Of a DNA stretch of 64,000 nt, positions 12,001 to 22,617 are shown one piece after another (position 1 is the stretch's first letter; the number at the start of each line of letters is the position of its first letter). Made by a program: the position numbers and the translations under genes. The stretch comes from Talinum fruticosum. Lineage: Eukaryota; Streptophyta; Magnoliopsida; Caryophyllales; Talinaceae. Below the pieces are notes generated by a model, which made no database searches, was not told where the DNA came from, and was given only the letters and a program-made list of their open reading frames with translations. Where the stretch lies: positions 124,001 through 188,000 of the forward strand of contig JAITYX010000007.1 of NCBI GenBank assembly GCA_021018815.1, read 5' to 3'.

Positions 12001-13772
12001 CTAACGAACCCGAGTAACTCCCTTTCTTGTGGTCCTTTTACGAGGAAGAAGACTCTTGGGAACCCAGATTTGAATAACTTTGGATTTGGTCGGATTCTGA
12101 GTCTTTCTTTTAGAAAATTGAGTCTGTTTCTCTCTTTTTGAAACTCTTTCCTTTTATAAACAGGAGGAGAAGGCTGGTTTGGGCTCAGTCCTCCTTTCAT
12201 TTTTATGAATAGGACCGTGCTCGGCCTTCCTGAACTTTACGGTTCCGGAATCCTTTTGAAAAGCTACGAGTAGGAGTTGGATTCCTCCTCTTTGTTAAAA
12301 CCAAGTCCTTCTTTTCGAAGGAGACACATTGAGACCCTAAGAGCATGTCAAGGTTTTTCGACCTTGAGTAAATTTTAAAACAAGCTCTTGAGACTTATTG
12401 AGCTCTTACTTCGGATGCTCATTTTCTCTTCGAGTGACTCGGACTCGGTCTCATTAGATTGAGCACTAGTCTTGAGTTCTCTTAGAGTAAGTCTCGGTTT
12501 TTCTAATTCATTTTTTAAAGAGATGCTCTCGAAGTAACAAATTCAAGTTGTTCTTTAAATTGAGAAGAATCGGAATTGGACTTTTCTTCCAAAGTATAAA
12601 TATATTTAGCTAAATCAACTTTAGAAAACTTGAGGAAGTATTCAATTACCTACGAGGATTTGTTTCCTCCTCTGTCCGAGTGATCCGAGTCGACTCTAAT
12701 TCGGCTTCGAGTGCGAGAGGGCCATCGGACACTTTAAATCATCGGAGTCCTCATCATCTTCGATGAATCTTCATCACTCCAAGTGGCCATCATAGCCTTT
12801 TTCTTCTTTCTATCCCTCTTTCTCCTGGGACGAGTCTTTGACTATGTGTTCCTTGCTACCACATTCAAAACAGCTAGAGTTCTTAATTAAAGATAACTTT
12901 GAAGGGGAAGAATGTTTACCTTTTTATCCTTCTTGTCTTTCTTATAGAACTCTTCTCTTGGCTTCTTATCCCATCTCCTTTGCTTCATCATTCTTTTGAA
13001 GCCTCTGGCGATAAATGCCATGGGATCCTCTTACGAGTCGGAGGAACTCAGATTTGCTTCTCTGTTTTACGAGGCCTTTAGTACGATGTTCTTGTTAGTG
13101 CTGACCTCTGCATCCTTCTCTTCCAGGTGGATCTCATGGGTGAGTAGCTTCCCAATGAGTTCGTGCGGCTTCGGTAGGGACAGGTTCCGAGCCTCTTCGA
13201 TGGCTGTAACCTTGGGACCCCATCTTCTCTTGGGTAGACTTCGAGTATCTTTCTGCACATTTCCTCATGGAAAATATTTCTACCCAGAGATTTGAGATTG
13301 TTAGTAATCTTAGTGAAGCGAATGAACATCCGAGTGATGTTCTCTTCTGGCTCCATCTTGAACAGCTCATACTTGTGAAGATATTGGCTTATCTTTGCTT
13401 GCCTGACTTGGCTTGTGCCTTCATAAGTGTTGACAAGCGTGTCCCACACTTGTTTGGCTGTGTCATAGGCTGACACTCGGTTGTATTCTTCTAAGGCGAT
13501 GGCGCACATCCGAATGTTCATCGCCTTGAAGTTTTTTCGAACTTCTCTGCTTCTTCACTAGTGTACTCAGCCTTTATTTTGGGCACGAGTCTTGTTTCAT
13601 CCATCTTCATTGGAATGTAGTTGCCTACTTGTATGATGTTCCAAACATCTTCATTGTAATCCAGTAGAAAACATTCCATGAGCTTCTTCCTGTGCACGAA
13701 GTTAGATCCTTTGAACTTTGGTGGTCTGTTGGAAGATCTTCCTTCATCGAACTCTCTATTGTTACGAGCCAT
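12000..13772 (-). pseudogene. gag of element A
   Basis: The start is the ATG with complement ending at 13,772 (MARNNREFDEGRSSNRPPKF), just downstream of the primer-binding site. A DUF4219/UBN2-like copia Gag region follows (YDTAKQVWDTLVNTYEGTSQ at 13.46 kb; LFKMEPEENITRMFIRFTKI at 13.35 kb). A zinc knuckle CFECGSKEHIVKD lies near 12,860; its last Cys is lost because CTG reads as CTCG. The chain is split over at least four frames before merging with pol near 12.0 kb. Gag would form the virus-like particle. Confidence 0.82.
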
Positions 13773-13816
13773 TTGATCTTTAAACCTTTGGATGGTTAAA
13801 TCCTTTTTGAAAGGTT

Positions 13817-13831
13817 AGGATCCGATACCAA
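13817..13831 (-). other. Primer-binding site (tRNA-iMet) of element A
   Basis: Minus-strand TGGTATCGGATCC abuts the 5' LTR and matches the start of the plant initiator-tRNA-Met complement TGGTATCAGAGC with a few changes. The same site is TTGGTATTAGAGCC in element C (49,184-49,197). Confidence 0.8.
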
Positions 13832-13832
13832 T

Positions 13833-15338
13833 TGAAGGTTTGCTCTTGGATAGACTTAGTGACCCTAGAGGGGGTGAATAGGGTGATGAGGAAATTTGAA
13901 GAAAGACTGGAAGATGAAATTCAAAAACTAAATTTGAAGCGATCCGAGTCCAGATTGGACTCTAAAAAGTGTTAACTCGGAAAATACGTGGAAACCCTCC
14001 TGGGGCAAAAAACCACGGTCGGTGCTAATCCAAGCACCAAGTCAAATCCACTATTTTGAATCCACAAAATATAGTAGAAAGACTCAACCAGAATTGCTCC
14101 CTTAGACAATACCTTACAAGATTTTCCTAGACTCGAAGTTCCCTTATCCGATCTAGTACTTCTTAACTGAGATAACCTTTACGAGTTAGGGACAATTGAG
14201 TAGAGTTAACCCTTACAGCTCAGTCAAGGGACCTTACTCAGTAAAAATAAGTGTTTGTGATTGATTACAAGACCTTACAACTCGGAAAGATGTTAAGTAC
14301 AAGGTTGGAGTTGTAAGTAGAAGATTGAATGAGAATTATACAGAGAGAGATAATTTCAGCAATAGGTTCGAGCAATCTTCCTGTCTTGTGAAATGGCTTC
14401 TATTTATAGATGACTAGGCAGATTAGTCTGTTGTGACTATCTTCTAATTAGAAGTCCTTTGTGACCATTGCAATGGCTTTTCTTAGTGACTCGGAAAATA
14501 TCCGTTGAGTTGTGAACATTGGGCAACGGCTCTTGACTCCTTTGGATGTCCCAATCCACTAGTGATGTCCGAAAAGTAGGGTGGAAACCACCGTTGAGCT
14601 TAGCGTTGAAGATTTCCAATTTTGGAAATAGAAAACCCCGACATAGTGTCCGGGCCTTGGTGCGAAGTAGAAAAACCCTTGTCTGCCTGGTGATTTGACA
14701 TCTTGAAACTTGTTACTTTTGTAATTCAAAAGGTAGGATAACCTCGTTTGAATAACCTACAAAAGTAAATCAATTTAGGTTCTCAAAGTATAAAATACTT
14801 TGGTCTAAGATTAGACACGAGATAATAATTTTAATTAAGATAATTAAGTACATAATTATCCGAGTCTCGAAAGAGTGGAATTTTACGAGTCTAATATCCA
14901 TTATACTCAAATTCCATCTAAGTCGAGTCTAGAAGTAAAACAAGTCTTATAAAGAATATCGAGTAATGAAACTTGATCTAGACAAGCACAGTTCAAACGA
15001 AACATACTGACTTAGAAGGATGAATTAACACTCGTAATTCAATTAAACTTATATTACAAAGTCATATCCGAGTTTATGCACATTAGAGCAAATGTTTGAA
15101 CATGCGATATGTTCGAGTGTTGTCCGAGTGACTCGGAACTGTGTGTGAAATGATAAGCAAGAGTATGCTTTACGAGTCGGTCGGAATCAAATAAAAATAT
15201 ATGCAATAGTTTTTGTAACACTCGGAAAAGTTTCTAAAGCACTTAGAATGACTTGTAATCAAAACTTACAAGAGATGAAGTCCGTACTGATTCCTTGATG
15301 GTACTCAACATGATATATCTGCAAAGTCCGAGTTTTCA
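13833..15338 (-). repeat. 5' LTR of element A
   Basis: A 1,506-bp LTR with TG...CA ends, paired with 4,570-6,050. A TATA box (TATAAATA on minus) lies at 14,401-14,408 and is the likely promoter of the genomic transcript, with the primer-binding site directly downstream. Differences from the 3' LTR cluster at CTCGG/CCGAG words. Confidence 0.93.
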
Positions 15339-15344
15339 CACTCG

Positions 15345-17172
15345 TTTAAGTACCAATGACCTTTCTTCCTTCTAAGTTATCCGCAAGACAAAAACAAACT
15401 ATCTCTTCTCACTTCCTCTTACGAACCCAATAACTCCCTTTACTGTGGTCCTTTTCGAGGAAGAGCACTTTTGGGAACCCGGATTTGAATAATTTTAGGT
15501 GCTGGTCCGATTATAAGTCTTCCTTCCAGAGAACCGAGTCTCGTGTCTCTTTCTTTTGAAAATCTTTTCTTTTGTAAACAGGAAAAGAAGGCTTTTTCCT
15601 ATAAGTCTGGTCTTAGCTTAGTCCTCTGTTCATTTGTATGAATGGGACCATGCTCAGCCTTCCTGAACTTTACAGTTACGGAATTAGTTTTGAAAAGATT
15701 AGAATAGGATTTTGTTTCCTCTTCTTCATTAAAACCAAGTCCTTCTTTCCTGAAGGAGATACACCGAGAGCCTAATAGCATATCAAGGTTTTTTGACCTT
15801 TCAAAACAAGCTCTTGAGACTCATTGAGCTTTCTTTTCAGTTGCTCATTCTCTGTTTCGAGTGACTCGGACATAATCTCATTTGCTTAAGGACTGGTCTT
15901 AAGTTCCGTCGGATTTTGTCTCAGTTTTTCCAATTCGTTTTTCAAAGCATTGTTCTCATGAGTAAGAGACTCAAGTTGTTCTTTGAACTGGAACGAGTCG
16001 GAATTGGACTTTTCTTCTAAAGTGAAAATATATCGTGCTAGATAACTTTTGAAAATTTAAGAAAGTATTCAACTACCTCATCAATATCCGAGTCCTTGTT
16101 GTCCGACTCAAATTCATCTTCCGAGTCCATAAGTGCCATGAGACACTTTGAGTCGTCTAAGTCATCTTCTTCATATGAGCATCATCACTCTAGGTAGCCA
16201 TCATAGCCTTTTTCTTTCTGTCCTTCTTTCTCTTGGGACAATCTCTAACTATGTGCTTCTTGCTTGCCACATTCATAGCAACCAGAGTTCTTAGATAAAG
16301 ATAACTTTGAAGGAGAAGAATATTTACCTTTTCTGTCCTTCTTATCTTTCTTGTCATCCTTTGGCCTCTTTTCCCACTTATTGTATTTCATCATTCTCTT
16401 GAAGTCTGGGGCTATGAGTCCCATAGGATCCTCTTACGAGGAGATTAGACTTTCACGTCCGCTTTATGAGGCCTTCAACACAATATTCTTTTTGGTACCG
16501 ACCTTGGCATCCTCTTCTTCCGGATGAATCTCGTGGGTAAGTAACTTCCCGATAAGCTCGTCTCGGTCTTAGTTAAGAGAGATTCTGAGCTTCTTCAATT
16601 GCTATCACTTTGGGACCCATTCTCTTCTTTGGTAAACTTCTTATAATCTTTCTGGACATTTTTTCGTGAGAAATATTTATACCTAGAGATTTGAGATTAT
16701 TGGTAATCTCGATGAACCGAACATACATCCGAGTGATGTTTTCTTCGTCTTCATCTTGAACAACTCATATTTACGAAGATATTGATTTATCTTCGCCCGC
16801 TTCACTTGGTTTGTTCCTTCATAGGTGTTGACAAGAGTGTCTCACACCTCTTTGGCCGTGTCACATGCCTGAGACTCCGTTGTATTCTTCTCGTGCTAAT
16901 GGCACACATCGGTGTGTTCATAGCTTTGAAGTTCTTTTGAACTTATCAGTCTCTTCGATGGTGAACTCGGATTTGGCTTTTGGCACAATAGTTCCATTCT
17001 CCGTCTTTATTAGAATGAAGTTGCCTACTTGGATGATGTTCCAAACATCTTCATTGTTGTTCATCGAGAAACACTCCATCATCTTCTTCCAATGTGCAAA
17101 GTTTGATCCTTTGAACTTTGGTGGTCTAGTGGATGACCTTCCTTCATCGAACTCTCCATTGTTTTAAGCCAT
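15345..17172 (-). pseudogene. gag of element B, with start of protease
   Basis: The start is the ATG with complement ending at 17,172. Its third codon is TAA where elements A and C read CGT and CGG, one of the striking CTCGG/CTTAA exchanges. A copia Gag follows (FDEGRSS, ANHMDVWNII-type region, 17.1-16.7 kb), then a zinc knuckle near 16,270 and a Lys-rich linker. Numerous frame shifts make it non-coding as written. It ends where element A interrupts the protease DSG codons. Confidence 0.78.
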
Positions 17173-17216
17173 CCGATCTTTATACCTTTGGATGGTGAAA
17201 TCCTTTTGAAAGGTTA

Positions 17217-17229
17217 GGCTCGATACCAA
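17217..17229 (-). other. Primer-binding site (tRNA-iMet) of element B
   Basis: Minus-strand TTGGTATCGAGCC directly inside the 5' LTR, a one-base-deleted form of the initiator-Met complement TGGTATCAGAGCC. Confidence 0.8.
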
Positions 17230-17230
17230 T

Positions 17231-18701
17231 TAAGGTTTGCTCGTGGAGAGTCTAAGTCACCCTAGAGGGGGTGAATAGGTTGATGAAGAAAATTAAATAA
17301 TTTTTACAATAATACAACCCAACAACAAATTCCGAGTCTAGATTGGACTCAAAAAGTAGTAAAATAGATATACGTGCAAACTCTCCTAGGGCGAGAAAAC
17401 CACGGACAGTGTTAATCCAAGCACCAAATCAAATCGACTATTTTGAATCCACAAAATACAAGGACTGACTCAACCAGAATTACTCCCTTAAATAAGTCCT
17501 TATAATGTTTTCCTAAACTCGAAGTTCCCTTATCCGATCTAGTACTTCCCGACTAAGGTAACCTTTACAATCGGGGACAACCGAGCCGAGTTAACCCTTA
17601 CAGCTTAGTCAAGGGACCTTATTTAGAAAGTAAGAAAAGAATGTAACCGATTACAAGACTTTCTTTCCAACTTAGAAAATATTAAATACGAGACTTGGAG
17701 TTATAAATAGAAGATTGAGTAAGAATGAGAACGGTAATTAGTTCAACAATTAATTTAGTTCCAGCAATCTGTTCAAGCAATTTTCAAGTCTTGTGGAGTG
17801 GCTTCTATTTATAGCCAACTAGGCAGAGTGACCTTTGAGTCTTGATTCTGGACTAAAATCTTCACTAGCTGTTGTAACTGGCCGTTACGAGTCGCTCAAA
17901 AAGATCCGATGGGATGTGAACGTCGTGCAATGGCTCTTGGCTCAAAAAGATGTTCCAATCAACTGGTGGTGACTGAAAGTTAAGGTGGAAACAAGTGTTA
18001 GACTTATAGTTGGAGTTTTCCAGTTTTGGAAACAAACAACCCCGACACGATTGTCCGAGCCATGTCCGAAGTAGCCAAAACTTGTCTCGTGGTGTTTAAC
18101 GGCTAGAAGCCGATTGCTTTTTGTATTTCAAAAATAAATTAGCCTTATTTGAATAACCTACAAAAGCAAACCACATTGGTTCTCAAAGTATAAAATACTT
18201 TGGTCCAAGATTAGGCGTAGATAATAATTAAATCGGAATAATTAAATGCATAATTATCTTTGGCCTAAAAGAATGGAATTTTCAATATACTTACATTCCA
18301 TTTTGTGTCAATCCTAAAGATGATCAAGTTAAAAGAGTTTATCATAGTATAACAACTTGATCTTGTCAAATAATTCTCAAAGAAATAAGCTAACCTAGAA
18401 TAAAGAATTAACGTTGTAATTCTCTTTGCGTTGAAATACAATGTCGGTGCTCGGAATAAGAGTGTTAGAAAAATTATTTGAGCATGCGATAGTTCCGAGT
18501 GATGTCCGAGTGAGTCGAAACACCAGTTTAGGAGATATGCAATAAGGCACTTTCTCGAGTCGATCGAAAAGAACGAAAACTTAGATAAGAGTTTTTATAG
18601 TACTTACAATGACTTGGAATCAAAACTTAAGAGAGATAGGTTTTATACCCGATTCTTCATGTAATAATCAGAATGTCTTAGAGTCAAAACCCGAGTCTTC
18701 A
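17231..18701 (-). repeat. 5' LTR of element B
   Basis: An LTR of about 1,471 bp homologous to the LTRs of A and C but clearly more diverged, in line with B being the older host of A. The inner end has lost one base (TAAGG for TGAAGG). A TATA box (TATAAATA on minus) lies at 17,806-17,813. The outer end is TGAAGACTC at 18,693-18,701. Its 3' partner lies left of the window, so neither its age nor its target duplication can be read here. Confidence 0.88.
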
Positions 18702-18706
18702 TACAC

Positions 18707-18734
18707 AAATGCTCTACCATTTGAGCTAATAAGC
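18707..18734 (-). other. tRNA-like 5' half (D arm) at the edge of element B
   Basis: On the minus strand the sequence resembles a tRNA from its 5' end through the D arm to the anticodon stem: TAGCTCAAATGG fits the pol III A-box pattern, followed by TAGAGCATTTG as in plant tRNA-Cys genes. It stops about 5 bp from the LTR, so B may have inserted into a tRNA gene or tRNA-derived SINE. The other half would be left of the window. It could be chance similarity. Confidence 0.35.
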
Positions 18735-20225
18735 AATATATAACTTAATCGATTACCTAAAGCTCCAATCAAGTTTTAGACATGGCTTAAACTAAGAGTC
18801 TTTAGACCAACATTCAACAAGTACATTTTCAAAATGGAATAAATTGTATGTTTGAAATACTGAAAATGTAATAAATTGTATGTTTGAAATAAAATTATCA
18901 TGCAAGAATACATTATTTTTAGCATTAAAAATTAAAATTAATAATTTCCTTTGTGCCTGTGTAATCGTTAAGCAAGTTGGGATCCAATTTCAGGTTTCAT
19001 ATTATGTAGTTGCAGCGAAGATGAAAACAAGTATGTCTTGTGCACTCAATAAAGTCACTAATAACGGTTTAATTAAATTTTACCAACTAAGAACCCAAAC
19101 TCTAATTTTCCTAAACCCTAATTTTGTAACTAGAAGCTGGACATATGCCTCAACAATCCATTGCAATTAGCCCCTCCCCCAAAAGCAATATGAGCATACA
19201 GTAATTGTATAAACTTTTGAGACAATAGTTGGACTAATATGCCATGAAATATACCTCAACAATCCATTGCCCACAAGGCTAAACTTATATGCCTTAACGA
19301 TACCAATTGAAGAACAAATTAAAGAAAAAAAAAACAAAAACTCCAATGCACATATTGGTTTTGTCTAGAAACAAATTACATAAGGATTATCTCAATGCCT
19401 ACGAGTGCACATATGCCTCAACAATCCAATGCCCAAAACGCACATATGCCTCAATAATCCGATGCCACAAGTTCAAACTAACACATTCTTATAATAGGAG
19501 AAAAATTAAAGATACTCAATGCATTAAAAACAACAACAAATTAGAGGGATTCTAGTTAATTCCAAATTGTCCTACTCTTTAAAAAATTTCAAACTACATA
19601 ATTTGTAGTTAATTCTCTAAAAAATTGAAGATGAAAGGAAAATAATTACCTCGGTGAAATTGTGCAATTAAATAAAAAACCCTAATTTCGGCTTCCATTA
19701 AAATGCGGAACCAGCGAGAATGTGGACTCGACGATTATCATTGGAGTTGGTCCGCAAGATGGTGGATGAGATAGGGAGAGAAATGACATAGAGAGAGAGA
19801 GAGACGAGGTCGAGAGAGAGAGACGAGGGAGGGGTTCGGGCTTGATACAACAAGGAAATTCATGAGTCTATGACCCTTTCACAAAAAAATTCGTCGGAGT
19901 TGGTAAAGAGAGAGAAGGTCAACAATAGAGAGAGGAACCAACTAGCGATAGACACGGAAGAGGAAGCGGTCGATGATGTGTAGATAATGGTCACCGACGC
20001 GAGGTCGAGAGAGATAGAGAGGATTTAGAGAGAGAGGAAGCAAGGCAGTGAGGGGGTTTGAAATGTTGATACCTGGAAACCACTCCCTCCTAGAAACAAA
20101 AAAATATTTTTCCTTTTTTTAATTGAGAAAGGAGCCTTTTAATTACAGCACGTTGGATTAAGACTGGACGACTTAGATATGTGATGTTTACTTAATGGGT
20201 GGAGTGTACCTAAAGACAGGTGCTA
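18735..20225. other. Non-coding interval with short degenerate repeats
   Basis: No gene is recognisable. Four copies of an ACATATGCCTCAACAATCC-like motif occur at about 19,141, 19,249, 19,408 and 19,441. A GA-rich stretch (19,770-20,050) contains several GAGAGAGA runs. Short ORFs here have no family features. Confidence 0.6.
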
Positions 20226-20275
20226 CGTGTGTATGTGTGTGTGTGTGTGTATGTGTGTCTATATATATATATATA
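20226..20275. repeat. (GT)n(TA)n microsatellite at the left border of the virus-like element
   Basis: GTGTGT then ATATAT runs end exactly where the first copy of the 450-bp terminal repeat begins (20,275). A matching (TA)n lies at the right border. Confidence 0.85.
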
Positions 20276-20845
20276 CTTGTTCAAACACTATTCAAAGAAG
20301 ACTTACTTGTTCAAAAGGACACTACTGTGGCCATGTGAAGAATTATTAATTCTATTCAACTGAAGCCGTCAACAAAACGATTACTACTTTTATCCAATCA
20401 ATACTTGCTCCAATAATTCAACATTGTCGGAAGATATTTTCAAGATTATGAAGCATTCTCAACCGTCCATGTGTTAGTTAGCAATTCAAGGTTGTATTCT
20501 ATAAATAGGCATTCATTAGTTCAATAGAGGAGATCGCTCACTTACACTTGCCTTCTCTTGTACTCACAATCACTCTCCCATCTTCTCCTTCACTATCCAA
20601 TCTCTCTCTCCCGAGAGCTTTTATTTCAAACAATTGTACAAGTTTCTATACATTCAATCAAAGTAAGTTTTGATTCATCTTCTTCTTCATTTCAATTACA
20701 TTTCGTTTACTTATTTCAATTTGAGTTTTAATCTTTTGTTTTGAAAAATCATTTTGTTAGATTTACTTGTCATCCTACCTCCCCGCTATTCAACCATACT
20801 TAGTCCCCGAGCTGCTCCCTAGCTCTTCGATCGGTCCTGTCCCCA
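20275..20845 (+). repeat. Left terminal repeat (LTR-like) of the virus-like element
   Basis: 20,275-20,725 is nearly identical to 26,247-26,696. If the repeat is an LTR, its inner end would be the CA at 20,844-20,845, right before the primer-binding site, making this copy 5'-truncated at the (TA)n. It includes a TATA box (TATAAATA, 20,500-20,507), then a CT-rich leader, a plausible promoter of the pregenomic RNA. Confidence 0.75.
20500..20507 (+). promoter_or_regulatory. TATA box of the virus-like element
   Basis: TATAAATAG, repeated at 26,472-26,479 in the right repeat. It lies about 350 bp upstream of the primer site and 490 bp upstream of the first ORF. Confidence 0.6.
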
Positions 20846-20847
20846 TC

Positions 20848-20859
20848 CGGTATCGAGCC
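20848..20859 (+). other. Primer-binding site (tRNA-iMet-like)
   Basis: CGGTATCGAGCC compared with TGGTATCAGAGCC: one substitution and one missing base. It is three bases inside a CA dinucleotide, as expected for an LTR end, and also fits the Met-primer site of caulimovirids. Confidence 0.55.
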
Positions 20860-20990
20860 AAGTTTGTCTATTTAGTCGGTTGTTACGCCGTAACTAGCGT
20901 TGGTCAGCCACTGGTCAGCCCCGGGTTATGCGTTGGTTAGCCGTGTGAGGTGGTCCCGGTAGAGGGTGGTCCCAGTGGTCCCGGTAGTAT

Positions 20991-21696
20991 GTGCTTAATT
21001 GCCTACTAGATATTCAAACAAAAGCTCAAATGGCCTCTTGGCTTCGAGATCATCTAAGTCTAGGTAGTAGTAAGAGTACTAATGTGGTCAATAACAAGGA
21101 AGTTAGTTGTCAAGTTGATTATACAAATTGGTCTATTCCAAAACAAAAGATAGAAACAATATATCAAATAGGCAAGTTTGATTCATCATGAAGAAACTTT
21201 CAGTATACATGAAGAATTCCAAACTCTCAAGTTACTTTCAAATATTTCTATTAATAGGTATAAAGAAAAATATAGATATATTCATTTTGGTATGATTCAA
21301 ATAGCTCTCAAACCTTTAACAAGATTAGGATTAGATTGTCCTATATTCATGGCTCTTAGAGACAATAGATTAATTGGTTATAAAGATTCACTAATAGCTA
21401 TGATTCAAGCTAATACTTGTAATGGTCCTATTTATTTCAATGCTTGTCCAAATTATTCGATCGATCTAAATGATCCCTGGATCATGGATACATTAATTTT
21501 AGATATTCACTTACAAAATGACTCAAAAGTACAATTTAGAGAACTTTCAAGAAATTTTGCTATTACTTATAGAATTTATTTTAAATTACTTACTTCTCAA
21601 CTTAATCCAAAATGTTTATTAAAACCCTCTTTAGATGAGACAATCTTATTAAAAAAGAGTCTGAAAATATTTCAACTTTTACTCCTAAATTATTAA
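20991..21696 (+). pseudogene. Movement protein (30K superfamily), caulimovirid type
   Basis: The chain begins around 20,991 or at the in-frame ATG at 21,027 (MASWLRDHL), hits a stop at 21,189 and continues in another frame from about 21,180 to 21,696. The second part shows typical caulimovirid MP signatures: IHFGMIQIALKPLTRLG, LRDNRLIGYKDSL, NGPIYFNACPN and FAITYRIYFK. Such proteins gate plasmodesmata for cell-to-cell spread of plant viruses and are absent from ordinary retrotransposons. A second shift near 21,660 moves the chain into the frame that runs on towards 21,900. The frame damage makes it non-functional as written. Confidence 0.8.
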
Positions 21697-22617
21697 AATG
21701 GAATGAGATAACTATTCCTCAAGAATTTATTATTCAAAATATTAGGCCTCCTAGAAATATTGCTCAAAAAAATATTCAACAAATAATTGAAGAACCCGAT
21801 GGTAGAATATTAATAAAATTTAATTCTAATAATGAAAGAACTAATTTTTCAAAACTTTCAAAAAGATTGATCTTCCTCGATCCTCCTTTTCTATGCCTCC
21901 AAGATCTACTAATTATGATTATTTAAAAGATAATCAAGTAGAAGATTCTCCTTCTTCCTCAAAAATCTATTACAAATCACCTATAGCAGAACCAGTTGAT
22001 GAAACCAGTTCATCAATAGGTTCACCTACTCATTCAACTATGCAACCCCTTCTTACTCCTCTATAAATGTTATTTCAAAATCTTTTGAAATTAATAAAGA
22101 TTATTTAAGAAAAGATTTCGATTCAATAGAAAATAGAGATAAAAAGCAATGGTTTTTATCTCATTTCGATATCAAAGCTCAAGCATTCATTAGAAAAGAA
22201 TGGTATTCATTAATGGAAAGATTAGGATGTAATATTCTATTCTTGACATGGTGGACCATGTTTGCTCAAGAAAATAATTTACCAGATTCTCATGGTATTA
22301 AAGAAATTAATACTAATCAAGATCTTAGCAAAAAATGGACGTTATCGGATGGAAATATATTTCATTTTGTAACTCCTCCTTTGCAAGAGATTTTGATCCC
22401 TACGAATCAAGGTCATATTCCAGCCACCCCTTTTAAAGTAGGAAGAAATAATCCAGATAATTCTCAAGTAGAATTAGACGATATTAAAAAATATATCATC
22501 AAAATAATTATTCTAATGAAGTATTACATACAGTTTCTCAACGAAGTTAATATGGTTTCAACTCAAATTGAAACAATATCTAAAAAGGAAGATATTGATC
22601 AATTATCCAAAAATTAG
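21697..22617 (+). pseudogene. Polyprotein linker region between MP and capsid
   Basis: Coding continues downstream of the MP with at least two shifts and a stop near 22,064. From 22,150 the frame is open: QWFLSHFDIKAQAF, then WYSLMERLGCNILFLTWW, and reaches a stop at 22,615. This W-rich block resembles the region between MP and coat protein in caulimovirid polyproteins. I assign no enzymatic role. Codon use is very AT-rich, like the rest of the element and unlike the copia copies. Confidence 0.55.

Larger units (their letters stand above)
4570..15338 (-). mobile_element. Copia element A, complete, nested in element B
   Basis: A full 10.77-kb Ty1/copia element on the minus strand: 5' LTR at 13,833-15,338, primer-binding site, gag, pol, extra ORF, polypurine tract, 3' LTR at 4,570-6,050. 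LTRs start TGAAGACTC and end CCTTCA in the sense direction. Host DNA on both sides is element B: the protease region reads up to each border and resumes. The target duplication is CACCG on the left (4,565-4,569) and CACTCG on the right (15,339-15,344), equal except for a CTCG-type difference. It is the same family, length and design as element C at 47.7-58.4 kb. Confidence 0.92.
15339..18701 (-). mobile_element. Copia element B, 5' part (gag, primer site, 5' LTR)
   Basis: This is the upstream part of element B, separated from 1-4,569 by element A. The residual protease sequence (GTACTT...) begins at 15,345 and reads rightwards (upstream) into gag, a primer-binding site and a 5' LTR that ends at 18,701. 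Orientation, order and sequence match elements A and C. Confidence 0.88.
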
